The position numbers and the translations under genes were made by a program. A DNA stretch of 64,000 nucleotides. Source: Flagellimonas ochracea (GTDB taxonomy: Bacteria > Bacteroidota > Bacteroidia > Flavobacteriales > Flavobacteriaceae). The notes beneath the pieces are model-generated. The model saw only the letters and a list, made by a program, of their open reading frames with translations. It had not been told where the DNA came from and did no database searches. The stretch covers positions 1 through 64,000 of the forward strand of contig NZ_JAAABI010000001.1 in NCBI RefSeq assembly GCF_009903685.1. The letters are read 5' to 3'. Numbering within the stretch: position 1 is the stretch's first letter; each line of letters starts with the position of its first letter. This document shows positions 34,287 to 41,637 of this stretch, piece after piece.

Positions 34287-35543
34287 TTAATGTTGATTCA
34301 TTCTAAAATCGGCATAGGCATCCATACCGTGTTCGTGGATATCAAGACCTTCGAGTTCTTCTTCTTCTGATACCCTAAGTCCAGAGACTTTCTTGATCAC
34401 AAACAGGATGATGAAAGCCGTCAATGAGCAAAATGTTGCTGCTGCTCCAACTCCGGCCAACTGCACCAAAAATTGGTCGAAACCGGCCAATTGTCCAAAA
34501 ATTCCAACGGCAAGTGTGCCCCAGATTCCGCAAATCAAGTGAACGGCCACTGCGCCAACAGGATCATCCAATTTTAGTTTGTCTATCAGGGCAACTCCGG
34601 CAACAATGATTAGACCGGCCAAAAGACCAATAATGACCGCCTCATTGGGAGACATTTGGTCTGCTCCTGCGGTAATACCCACAAGACCGCCCAAGATTCC
34701 GTTCAGGAACATGGTCAAGTCAAAGTTTTTGTAAGCGAAGAATGAAGTTACAAAGGCGGAAACTCCACCGGCTGCTGCGGCCAGTGAGGTAGTAACCAAT
34801 ACCAAGGAAGTTAATTCTGGGTCAGCGGAAAGTACGGAACCCCCATTAAATCCGAACCAGCCCAACCATAGAATCAATACACCCGCTGCGGCCAAAGGTA
34901 AGTTATGCCCTGGAATGGCTTTTGTTTTTCCATCCTCTCCAAATTTGCCGATTCTAGCTCCCAGAAGGTAAATGGCCATTAAAGCGCCCCATCCTCCAAC
35001 GGAGTGAACCAATGTAGACCCTGCAAAATCGTAGAATCCTTCGGCTTCACCAAAAGAAAGGGAAGATAGGAATCCGCTTCCCCACTGCCACGAACCTACG
35101 ATTGGATAGATAAGCCCTACATATATTATGGTAAATACCATGAAGCTTCCCAATTTAATACGTTCTGCTACCGCTCCAGATACGATGGTGGCCGCTGTGG
35201 CCGCAAACATGCCTTGGAACAAGAAATCGGTCCACCAAGTATAGCCACCGTCGGCATATTCCGGTGTCATACCATTTTCTGGGGCAGCGATTCCGAAACC
35301 TGCGAATTTGAGAAAACCTAAATCCCCATCTTCAAAGCCAGGGTACATTAAATTAAAGCCTCCTATGTAATAGAGTAAAATTCCAACACATATAATGAAA
35401 ACATTTTTGAATAAAATGTTCACCGTGTTCTTTTGTCTGGTAAGACCGATTTCCAAAAAGGAGAACCCCAGGTGCATAAAGAACACCAGTCCGGTACATA
35501 CCATCATCCATACGTTATTTGCTGTAAATAATCCTGAATCCAT
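34287..35543 (-). CDS. amt: Ammonium transporter
   Basis: The 418-aa inner-membrane protein has about 11 spans and the Amt signatures. The conserved twin-His pore is supplied by FAGSTLVHSVGGWGAL (about 160-175) and AVHLICGIWGTL (about 325-336), and HNLPLAAAGVLILWLGWFGFN near 205 carries the family motif (given here only in outline). It moves ammonium into the cell. The next upstream gene, 33 bp away on the same strand, encodes a P-II protein, the usual gatekeeper of Amt. There is no fused sensor domain at the C-terminus. Confidence 0.95.
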   Translation of the reverse strand: MDSGLFTANNVWMMVCTGLVFFMHLGFSFLEIGLTRQKNTVNILFKNVFIICVGILLYYIGGFNLMYPGFEDGDLGFLKFAGFGIAAPENGMTPEYADGGYTWWTDFLFQGMFAATAATIVSGAVAERIKLGSFMVFTIIYVGLIYPIVGSWQWGSGFLSSLSFGEAEGFYDFAGSTLVHSVGGWGALMAIYLLGARIGKFGEDGKTKAIPGHNLPLAAAGVLILWLGWFGFNGGSVLSADPELTSLVLVTTSLAAAAGGVSAFVTSFFAYKNFDLTMFLNGILGGLVGITAGADQMSPNEAVIIGLLAGLIIVAGVALIDKLKLDDPVGAVAVHLICGIWGTLAVGIFGQLAGFDQFLVQLAGVGAAATFCSLTAFIILFVIKKVSGLRVSEEEELEGLDIHEHGMDAYADFRMNQH

Positions 35544-35576
35544 AATCTTTAAATATTGTCGTTAGTTGGTTTGTAA

Positions 35577-35915
35577 TTAGTTTATTCCGGCGCTTCCGTT
35601 CTCCTTGGTTCTTATTCGATACGCTTCAATCACATCGGATACGAATATTTTACCATCTCCCACATTTCCAGTGGCAGCGGAATCCAATAATGTGTTGACC
35701 GTTTTTTCCAAAAAATCATCAGACACGACTATAACCAGATACCTTCGTTGAATATCTGATGTACTGTAGGAGATACCCCTGTAAACATGACCTTGTTTTT
35801 CGTTTCCGACTCCTGTTACATCCCAGTAACTGAAGAAGTTCACCTCAATTTCATGAAGTGCTTTTTTCACCTCATCAAATTTTGATTTTCTAATAATTGC
35901 CTCGACTTTTTTCAT
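35577..35915 (-). CDS. P-II family nitrogen regulator
   Basis: P-II proteins sense 2-oxoglutarate and ATP/ADP and control Amt and glutamine synthesis. From ATG 35915 the protein is 112 aa, the standard length. It starts MKKVEAIIRKSKFDEVKKAL, has a T-loop GHVYRGISY with the Tyr (50) equivalent to the uridylylated Tyr51 of E. coli, and the B/C-loop motif TGNVGDGKIFV (about 82-92). The TTG at 35942 sits in the -7 box and is rejected. It leads the P-II/amt/porin operon. Whether it is uridylylated here is unknown; GlnD is not in the window. Confidence 0.95.
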   Translation of the reverse strand: MKKVEAIIRKSKFDEVKKALHEIEVNFFSYWDVTGVGNEKQGHVYRGISYSTSDIQRRYLVIVVSDDFLEKTVNTLLDSAATGNVGDGKIFVSDVIEAYRIRTKENGSAGIN

Positions 35916-35939
35916 AATTAAGATGTTAATTGATGAGGT

Positions 35940-35947
35940 CAAATATA
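35940..35947 (-). promoter_or_regulatory. -7 box of the P-II/amt operon
   Basis: The minus strand reads TATATTTG (TAnnTTTG), 24 bp before ATG 35915. No TTG is seen at -33. The palindrome at 36016 lies 68 bp further upstream. Confidence 0.65.
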
Positions 35948-36015
35948 GATTAATACGGTTTAGACCATGTAATTTATATGGGTATGGATGCTATTTTTAT
36001 TGTTATAAAAAAAAT

Positions 36016-36035
36016 ACCCCTATAATTTTAGGGGT
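36016..36035. promoter_or_regulatory. Palindromic operator candidate ACCCCT-N8-AGGGGT, second copy
   Basis: The arms ACCCCT and AGGGGT are perfect around ATAATTTT, the same arms and spacer length as at 11526-11545. The distance to the downstream -7 box is 68 bp, identical to GSII. Both copies are followed by a TATGAT-like sequence. It lies between crcB and the P-II gene. Confidence 0.65.
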
Positions 36036-36185
36036 ATATGATTATACAAATCATTTTTTTAATCATTTAATGATTTTTTCATAACACAAAAGGTAGCGGG
36101 GAGCTTATTTTGAACGTAATGAGGATTTTTATTACAAATGTGTTATCAAACAAACAAAAAGGAAGCATAAAAGTTAGAAACGTAA

Positions 36186-36560
36186 CTAGTTGCCCAATCT
36201 GGTAAGCCAGAACCCAAGGGAAACTGCCAAAACACCAAGCACCAAACTGGAAATAGTATAAAAAGAGAAGTTGAATAGCTCGCCATTCTTTAAAAATGTG
36301 TGCTGCTCAAACGCGAATGCCGAAAAGGTGGTAAACCCACCACAAAAGCCAGTGGCCAAAAAAAGTGAAGTATTCAAAGAAAAAAGGTTGCCCCTTTCAG
36401 ATAGCCCGAGTATTACACCTATTAATAGACAACCAAGAACATTGACCAAAAAAGTACCTAGAAAGAAATTCTGGAATTGGGGATTAAGGAATTTGGAAAT
36501 AACAAAGCGGAGTAAACTGCCAAAGCCGCCCCCAAGAAAAACAAGAAGAGCATGTTTCAT
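36186..36560 (-). CDS. crcB: Fluoride exporter CrcB (Fluc)
   Basis: The 124-aa protein has four hydrophobic spans and the Fluc signatures: GGGFGSLLRFVIS near the N-terminus, FLVNVLGCLLIG (about 38-49) with the pore Asn, and GFCGGFTTFSAFAFE (about 71-85) with the phenylalanine box. As a dual-topology dimer it lets F- leave the cell. It starts 16 bp after a 59-aa membrane protein gene on the same strand, which carries the likely promoter of the pair. No fluoride-riboswitch-like structure is apparent. Confidence 0.93.
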   Translation of the reverse strand: MKHALLVFLGGGFGSLLRFVISKFLNPQFQNFFLGTFLVNVLGCLLIGVILGLSERGNLFSLNTSLFLATGFCGGFTTFSAFAFEQHTFLKNGELFNFSFYTISSLVLGVLAVSLGFWLTRLGN

Positions 36561-36576
36561 AGCTTAAAGGTACAAA

Positions 36577-36756
36577 CTAAACCGCTTTCTTGTATTCAGT
36601 TTCAGAAGACTTCGGGGGGAAGAGTTTGGTAACGGAAGTCTTATCATTTTTCTGCGCTGACCTTCCAAATACTTCAGTGGTACCATTAACACTGAACAAC
36701 AAAAGGACTGCGTTTATAGCAAGTAAGCCGAATAAGATTCCCAAAAATGTAATCAT
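36577..36756 (-). CDS. Single-span membrane microprotein, 59 aa, upstream of crcB
   Basis: The 59-aa product begins with Met-Ile-Thr-Phe-Leu-Gly, has one hydrophobic span (about residues 3-21) ending FSVNG at 21-25, and then a polar basic tail of about 34 residues. Real-gene support: a -7 box TACTTTTG 26 bp upstream, a 16-bp gap to crcB on the same strand, and its first 25 residues matching two other microproteins in the window (53620-53706 and 53408-53491) without gaps (14 of 25 identical to the 28-aa one). Function unknown; a membrane partner of CrcB or a stress-related microprotein are guesses. Confidence 0.75.
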   Translation of the reverse strand: MITFLGILFGLLAINAVLLLFSVNGTTEVFGRSAQKNDKTSVTKLFPPKSSETEYKKAV

Positions 36757-36782
36757 AGTGGATTTGCTAAATAAATGTTAAA

Positions 36783-36790
36783 CAAAAGTA
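36783..36790 (-). promoter_or_regulatory. -7 box of the microprotein-crcB unit
   Basis: The minus strand reads TACTTTTG (TAnnTTTG). It is the only clear promoter before the 59-aa gene and crcB, supporting an operon. Confidence 0.6.
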
Positions 36791-36871
36791 CACCTTTTCT
36801 TATAGTATACGTTTAGAACCTTATTAAAAGTTGTAAAGACCTCCTTTTTTGTGGTATATGCAATGTTGCTG

Positions 36872-37060
36872 TTAATTTTTGAGAAAGTGTTTGATCAAGA
36901 ATAGGACGATTACAAAAATCACAAAGGAAACTAAGACCCATGTTACACCTTTATAATTTCTTTGGTGCAATTTTTTGTCTTTGCGGTAAGAAATAACTAG
37001 GAGTACGATAAAGGCAATAACAAAAAGTAAGGCAAAAACCAGCTGTCCGGTACTGAACAT
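36872..37060 (-). CDS. Small two-span membrane protein, 62 aa
   Basis: Two hydrophobic segments (about residues 6-24 and 40-58) flank a very basic loop YRKDKKLHQRNYKG, so both termini probably face the periplasm with the loop in the cytoplasm. It has its own -7 box TAGCTTTG (37077-37084). No family name can be given. It is divergent from the MazG-like gene and unrelated in sequence to the SVN microproteins. Confidence 0.75.
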   Translation of the reverse strand: MFSTGQLVFALLFVIAFIVLLVISYRKDKKLHQRNYKGVTWVLVSFVIFVIVLFLIKHFLKN

Positions 37061-37076
37061 ATTTTATATTTTTACG

Positions 37077-37084
37077 CAAAGCTA
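37077..37084 (-). promoter_or_regulatory. -7 box of the 62-aa membrane protein gene
   Basis: The minus strand reads TAGCTTTG, matching TAnnTTTG, 16 bp before the ATG at 37060. Confidence 0.6.
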
Positions 37085-37100
37085 AATCAAATAACGAGCA

Positions 37101-37487
37101 ATGAAAAGTAAAATAAAGGCAGTTGAAATGTTCCATAAATCATTTGGCCTTGGCGTTTCGCAAAAACCAACAGCCAACTTGGGATTCGGTAAGAATAGAT
37201 TGAGGTTCAATCTGATGGACGAGGAGAACAAAGAATATTTGGAGGCTGCCAATAATGGCGACTTAATAGAGGTCGCCGATGCTTTGGGCGATATGCTATA
37301 CATTCTTTGTGGCACCATTTTGGAGCATGGCATGCAATATAAGATTGAGGAGGTTTTTGAAGAAATCCAGCGCAGCAATATGAGCAAGTTGGGAAAAGAT
37401 GGCAAGCCTATATATAGGGAGGATGGAAAAGTGCTTAAGGGACCGAACTATTTCAAACCTAATATTCAGGAAATTATGGACAAATAA
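37101..37487 (+). CDS. MazG/HisE-like nucleotide pyrophosphohydrolase
   Basis: The 128-aa protein fits the all-alpha NTP pyrophosphohydrolase superfamily. The metal-binding acidic residues are in LMDEENKEYLEA (about 38-49, ExxE) and LIEVADALGDMLYIL (about 55-69, ExxD). The ending KDGKPIYREDGKVLKGPNY is typical of the stand-alone DR2231-like branch seen in Bacteroidota. It probably hydrolyses a (deoxy)nucleoside triphosphate to the monophosphate and PPi, as house-cleaning; the exact nucleotide is unknown. Confidence 0.85.
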   Translation: MKSKIKAVEMFHKSFGLGVSQKPTANLGFGKNRLRFNLMDEENKEYLEAANNGDLIEVADALGDMLYILCGTILEHGMQYKIEEVFEEIQRSNMSKLGKDGKPIYREDGKVLKGPNYFKPNIQEIMDK

Positions 37488-37488
37488 A

Positions 37489-37511
37489 AAAAGCACCAAA
37501 ATGGTGCTTTT
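37489..37511. terminator. Bidirectional terminator between the MazG-like gene and ilvE
   Basis: AAAAGCACCA and TGGTGCTTTT form a 10-bp stem around AAA, with A and T runs on both sides. It serves two convergent genes. Confidence 0.85.
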
Positions 37512-37516
37512 ATCGA

Positions 37517-38584
37517 TTATACTACTTTATAGCGCCATCCAAATTTATCTTCAGCGCGGTTGTATTGAATATCTGTTATTCGTTTCTTCAGCTTAGACGC
37601 ATAACTGTCGCCTAGTTCCGGCAACTCATAATCTACATCTTTATAACCAAAAGCAGCAATTGGTGAAACTACCGCTGCAGTGCCTGCTCCGAACATTTCC
37701 TTCAATGAACCATTTTTCGCGGCATCAACCACTTCTTTTACCGATACCTTTCGGACTTCGGTGTCAATGCCTTCATCTTTGGCAATATCCAAAATACTTT
37801 TTCGAGTAATACCATCCAAAATACGATCGTTGGTGGGCGCAGTGATCAGGGTATCATTGATACGCACAAAAACGTTCATTGCCCCGGCCTCTTCAATGAA
37901 CTCATGGTTGTTGTCATCTGTCCAAATAACTTGTTGATATCCTTTTTCGGCAGCAAGCTGGGTGGGATAGAACTGTCCCGCATAATTTCCTCCCGCCTTG
38001 GCATACCCAACACCACCATTGGCCGCCCGGGAATACTTTTCTTCAATCAAAACCTTGACCTTGCCTGAAAAATAGGCTCCAGAGGGTGCCAAGGCAATGA
38101 TAAATTTGTATTTATCCGCTGGTGACGCATGAAAGCCCGTGCCAGAGGCAAACATAAAAGGTCTAACATACAATGAGCTCCCAGGATTTTGCGGAACCCA
38201 ATCTTGCTCCAATCGCAACAGGGCCGTCAGGCCATCTATAAAATGGCTTTCAGGAAGTTCAGGTATGGCCAATCTTTTTGCAGATTTGTTCAATCGTTTA
38301 AAATTTTCCATGGGCCTAAAGAGCCATACACTACCTTGCTCATCTTTGTAGGCTTTTAGTCCTTCAAAAATGGACTGCCCGTAATGAAATATTTTAGAAG
38401 AAGGTTCTAATGTAACGGGTTGGTAAGGAATAATCTTGGGGGCGCTCCATTCCCCATCGTTAAAATCGGAGACCAACATATGATCGGTATACGTGGTCCC
38501 AAAGGCAAGATTGTCAAAATCCACATTATGAATTTTAGAAGTCTTGGCTTTTTCCACAGGTATATTGTTTACCATTGCTTCCAT
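37517..38584 (-). CDS. ilvE: Branched-chain amino acid aminotransferase
   Basis: It catalyses the last step of leucine, isoleucine and valine synthesis and the first of their breakdown, with PLP and 2-oxoglutarate. The 355-aa protein is the eukaryote-like (BCAT type II) form: FHYGQSIFEGLKAYK (about 66-80), RPFMFASG near 144, GVGYAKAGGNYAG (about 195-207, with the PLP Lys) and EMFGAGTAAVVSPI (about 300-313). A downstream Met at 38575 is an alternative start. The gene stands alone with a clean terminator. Confidence 0.94.
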   Translation of the reverse strand: MEAMVNNIPVEKAKTSKIHNVDFDNLAFGTTYTDHMLVSDFNDGEWSAPKIIPYQPVTLEPSSKIFHYGQSIFEGLKAYKDEQGSVWLFRPMENFKRLNKSAKRLAIPELPESHFIDGLTALLRLEQDWVPQNPGSSLYVRPFMFASGTGFHASPADKYKFIIALAPSGAYFSGKVKVLIEEKYSRAANGGVGYAKAGGNYAGQFYPTQLAAEKGYQQVIWTDDNNHEFIEEAGAMNVFVRINDTLITAPTNDRILDGITRKSILDIAKDEGIDTEVRKVSVKEVVDAAKNGSLKEMFGAGTAAVVSPIAAFGYKDVDYELPELGDSYASKLKKRITDIQYNRAEDKFGWRYKVV

Positions 38585-38689
38585 GACCTAATGATTTAGA
38601 CATTAAAATTAGCCAATTATTGTTAGTTTTGGCCTAACCCGAATTCTAATTATTATTCTTTTTTAGAGAGAACACAAATCTTGTTGATT

Positions 38690-39166
38690 ATGAGGTTTTT
38701 TAACATTTTCGCTACCGTTTTACCAATGTTTTTTATACAGTTTGCCGTAGCGCAGGACGAAGATTCAGATGTTTTTTATGGTGAGGTCTTCGAAGTGCAG
38801 CAAAATCAGTATGGTATCCAAAGTGTTTACCGGGAACTTCTTCCAAAAGACACGGTCCAAACCCAATTGGTGGGAAAAATTAAGGAAGTGTGCCAAGCAA
38901 AAGGATGTTGGATGAAAGTGACTATGGAAAACAGTGAAGAAGTTTTTGTGAGATTTAAGGACTATGGTTTTTTTGTGCCCAAAAATTCAGCCAGTAAAGA
39001 TGTGGTTGTCAATGGTATGGCTTTTTTGGAAGAGATGTCGGTCGAAGATCAAAAACATTATGCACGAGATAGAGGAGCCTCGTCTGAAGAAATAGCTCAA
39101 ATTAAGGCTCCCAAGAAAATATTGCGTTTAGAGGCCGATGGTGTGTTAATCCGCAACGAAAATTGA
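38690..39166 (+). CDS. DUF4920 secreted protein
   Basis: From ATG 38690 the protein has 158 aa with a signal peptide ending FAVAQ. The mature part matches DUF4920, with VGKIKEVCQAKGCWMKV carrying the conserved Cys-x4-Cys-Trp (CQAKGCW) and VRFKDYGFFVPKNSA following it. The domain is a small OB-like fold of unknown function; the Cys pair could bind metal. The three extra residues of the track's first start are not needed. The stop overlaps the TTG of mnmD by 4 bp. Confidence 0.85.
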   Translation: MRFFNIFATVLPMFFIQFAVAQDEDSDVFYGEVFEVQQNQYGIQSVYRELLPKDTVQTQLVGKIKEVCQAKGCWMKVTMENSEEVFVRFKDYGFFVPKNSASKDVVVNGMAFLEEMSVEDQKHYARDRGASSEEIAQIKAPKKILRLEADGVLIRNEN

Positions 39167-39825
39167 AGCGCAGGATAATTGAAACCGGAGATGGTTCCAA
39201 AACCATTCAAATAGAGGATTGGGGCGAACAATATCATTCCAAACATGGAGCGGTTCAGGAAGCATATCACGTTTTTATTGAACATGGATTGTGCTTGTTC
39301 CATAAAACCGAGGTCAACCTTTTGGAAATTGGCTTTGGAACAGGGTTAAACGCGTTGATTACACTTTTAGAATCTGAACAACTGGAGTTGACCATTAATT
39401 ACAGGGGAGTGGAGGCGTTTCCCGTTTCTCAGGCAGAAGTTATCGCTCTAGACTACGGTAAACATTTCAGGGCCAAGGATTGCGAAACAGTGTTGAAAAA
39501 AATGCACGATGCCCCTTGGGAAGAATCCGTACAGTTAACCGACACATTTATTCTGCAAAAGCAAAAAAAAGATTTCAAGGATGTAACTGACAAAAACCTG
39601 TTTAACCTCATTTATTTTGATGCTTTTGGCCCTAGGGTGCAACCCGAATTATGGACCGAGGAAATCTTTATGAAAATGTATCGTTCGCTCCAAAAAAATG
39701 GAACTTTGATCACCTACTCGGCCAAGGGTAGTGTACGTAGGGCATTGCAAACTGTTGGTTTTTTAGTGGAACGATTGCCGGGTCCGCCTGGAAAAAGAGA
39801 AATGCTGCGCGCCACGAAAACCTAA
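39163..39825 (+). CDS. mnmD: tRNA (5-methylaminomethyl-2-thiouridine) methyltransferase MnmD
   Basis: It carries the methyltransferase half of the tRNA wobble-uridine modification that in E. coli is fused with an oxidase as MnmC. The 220-aa protein has the SAM loop LLEIGFGTGLNAL (about 46-58) and the DUF752-type motif IYFDAFGPRVQPELWT (about 150-165), followed by TYSAKGSVRRAL. It is a stand-alone MnmD without the oxidase domain, common in Bacteroidota. The TTG start overlaps the DUF4920 stop, suggesting translational coupling. Confidence 0.9.
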   Translation: MKRRIIETGDGSKTIQIEDWGEQYHSKHGAVQEAYHVFIEHGLCLFHKTEVNLLEIGFGTGLNALITLLESEQLELTINYRGVEAFPVSQAEVIALDYGKHFRAKDCETVLKKMHDAPWEESVQLTDTFILQKQKKDFKDVTDKNLFNLIYFDAFGPRVQPELWTEEIFMKMYRSLQKNGTLITYSAKGSVRRALQTVGFLVERLPGPPGKREMLRATKT

Positions 39826-39938
39826 CGTTGTTTGAATGTTATGTTAACCCCTGAAAATTTGCTATCATAAATTGTCATAAAGTTTAAACATTTGTGTTAA
39901 ACCTAAATTAATACCTGAAAAGCAGACATTTAAACTAC

Positions 39939-39946
39939 TAACTTTG
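39939..39946 (+). promoter_or_regulatory. -7 box of the TIGR01777 gene
   Basis: TAACTTTG matches TAnnTTTG and contains the TTG at 39944, so ATG 39962 is taken as the start. Confidence 0.6.
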
Positions 39947-39961
39947 AAACAAAATGATTGT

Positions 39962-40921
39962 ATGAAGGTGTTGATTACAGGAGCTACGGGATTGGTAGGT
40001 GAAGCTATTGTTAAAGTGCTGGACCAACGAAATATTTCGGTGAACTACCTTACCACCAGCAAAGAGAAAATTACAAACTCTCCCGATTTTCAAGGATTTT
40101 ATTGGAACCCCAACAATGGTGAGATTGACATGGCCTGTCTGGAAGGAGTGGATGCTGTCATCAATTTAGCGGGAGCCAGTATTGCAAAGCGATGGACAAA
40201 GGAGCACAAACAAAAAATCTTGGAAAGCAGGACCAAAAGCTTGGACACCCTGCGAAACGCATTGGCCACAGACAAGTCGGCTAGAATAAAATCGTTTATA
40301 ACCGCATCAGCGATTGGAATATATCCTGATTCTTTGACCCATTATTATGATGAAAAAGAAACAGCGGTGGATAATAGCTTTGTAGGAGATGTCGTAAAAC
40401 AATGGGAAGCTTCCGCAGACCAATTTGAAGACCTTGGCCTTGATGTGGCCAAAATTCGGATAGGAATCGTACTCGCTACCGATGGAGGCGCACTGCCGCG
40501 AATGGCAGCACCCGTCAAAAATTTTGTCGGGGCCCCAGTGGGAAGCGGTGAGCAATGGCAATCTTGGGTTCATATTGATGATTTGGCTCAAATGTTCGTT
40601 TTTGTTTTGGAAAATAGGCTCCACGGGGTCTTCAATGGAGTTTCGCCCAATCCTGTGACCAATACTAAAATGACCAAAGAATTGGCACGGGTACTCAACC
40701 GCCCACTCTGGCTGCCAAATGTCCCAAAATTTGTGCTCAAGGCGGTGTTTGGAAAAATGTCCTATCTATTGTTTGCCAGTCAAAGGGTCAGTAGTAAAAA
40801 AATTGAAAAGCAAGGATTCATTTTTCTATATCCCAACCTAAGTTTGGCATTAGAGCATTTGTATGTTGAAAACAATAACAAAGAAACGTCGCCGACGACA
40901 ATGAAGAACGAGCTGGTATAG
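39962..40921 (+). CDS. TIGR01777 family epimerase (YfcH-like)
   Basis: The 319-aa protein is an extended short-chain dehydrogenase: VLITGATGLVGEAIV at the N-terminus binds NAD(P), GVDAVINLAGASIAKRW (about 63-79) is diagnostic of the TIGR01777 family, and SAIGIYPD near 120 covers the catalytic Ser/Tyr area. The C-terminus contains the DUF1731-like NRPLWLPNVPKFVLKAVFG. Substrate unknown; some relatives affect cell division, but that cannot be read from the sequence. Terminator at 40949. Confidence 0.88.
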   Translation: MKVLITGATGLVGEAIVKVLDQRNISVNYLTTSKEKITNSPDFQGFYWNPNNGEIDMACLEGVDAVINLAGASIAKRWTKEHKQKILESRTKSLDTLRNALATDKSARIKSFITASAIGIYPDSLTHYYDEKETAVDNSFVGDVVKQWEASADQFEDLGLDVAKIRIGIVLATDGGALPRMAAPVKNFVGAPVGSGEQWQSWVHIDDLAQMFVFVLENRLHGVFNGVSPNPVTNTKMTKELARVLNRPLWLPNVPKFVLKAVFGKMSYLLFASQRVSSKKIEKQGFIFLYPNLSLALEHLYVENNNKETSPTTMKNELV

Positions 40922-40948
40922 AGCTCAAAACCCTTTAATAGAATGGAT

Positions 40949-40973
40949 AAAATCCGCTACTGCGGATTTTTTT
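40949..40973 (+). terminator. Terminator of the TIGR01777 gene
   Basis: AAAATCCGC and GCGGATTTT form a stem around TACT and run into T7. Confidence 0.85.
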
Positions 40974-41015
40974 ATGTTTTATAATGACATTTTGACATTT
41001 TTGGACAATTGGCAG

Positions 41016-41023
41016 TACTTTTG
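41016..41023 (+). promoter_or_regulatory. -7 box of grpE-dnaJ
   Basis: TACTTTTG matches TAnnTTTG; a TTTG at 40991-40994 stands 21 bp upstream as a possible -33 box. I see no CIRCE-type inverted repeat before grpE. Confidence 0.6.
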
Positions 41024-41055
41024 CCACTTCAGAAAGAGAAATAAAACAAACGTTT

Positions 41056-41631
41056 ATGAGCAAAAAGAGTAAGGTTGAGGAAATGGAAGAGGAACTCAAT
41101 GGGGTTCCCACGAACGAGAACCCTGAACTGAGCGAAAAAAACGAAAGTGCGGACCACGGAGTTGAAGAAGATGAAGAAGTTTCAATGGAAGACCGACTGC
41201 GTGAAGATTTGGCCAAGGAAAAAGATAAATTTCTAAGACTGTTTGCAGAATTTGAAAACTTTAAGAAAAGAACTTCCAAAGAACGGATGGAGCTTTTCAA
41301 AACTGCGGGTCAAGAGGTAATGGTTTCCCTATTGCCCATCATGGACGACTTTGATCGTGCCCTTAAAGAACTTTCCAAATCCGAGGACAAGGAAATGTTT
41401 AAAGGCGTAGAACTCATCAATATCAAATTTAGAGAGACACTCAAAAGTAAAGGCTTGGAACAAGTTGAAGTTAAAGAAGGTGATGTTTTTGATGCGGAAA
41501 TACATGAGGCCATAACCCAAATACCTGCTCCCAATAAAAAGTTGAAAGGAAAAATCATTGATGTGGTTGAAAAAGGATTTAAACTGGGAGATCGCATCAT
41601 ACGACATCCAAAGGTGGTTGTTGGAAACTAA
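41056..41631 (+). CDS. grpE: Nucleotide exchange factor GrpE
   Basis: GrpE releases ADP from DnaK. The 191-aa protein has an acidic N-terminal tail (about 1-60), a long coiled coil with LREDLAKEKDKFLRLFAEFENFKKRTSKE (outline; about 52-80) and the C-terminal beta domain with EGDVFDAEIHEAITQIP and KGFKLGDRIIRHPKVVVGN. It is followed 6 bp later by dnaJ, the usual Bacteroidota pairing. Confidence 0.95.
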   Translation: MSKKSKVEEMEEELNGVPTNENPELSEKNESADHGVEEDEEVSMEDRLREDLAKEKDKFLRLFAEFENFKKRTSKERMELFKTAGQEVMVSLLPIMDDFDRALKELSKSEDKEMFKGVELINIKFRETLKSKGLEQVEVKEGDVFDAEIHEAITQIPAPNKKLKGKIIDVVEKGFKLGDRIIRHPKVVVGN

Positions 41632-41637
41632 GAGTTT

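Noticed and set aside
36040..36185. Fluoride riboswitch for crcB
   Set aside because: This stretch is downstream of crcB, not upstream. Upstream of crcB (36577-36800) I see a small gene and a -7 box but no crcB-motif-like pseudoknot.
36590..36781. 63-aa plus-strand frame in the crcB leader
   Set aside because: It overlaps the minus-strand 59-aa microprotein, which has a promoter, operon position and paralogues; the plus frame has none.
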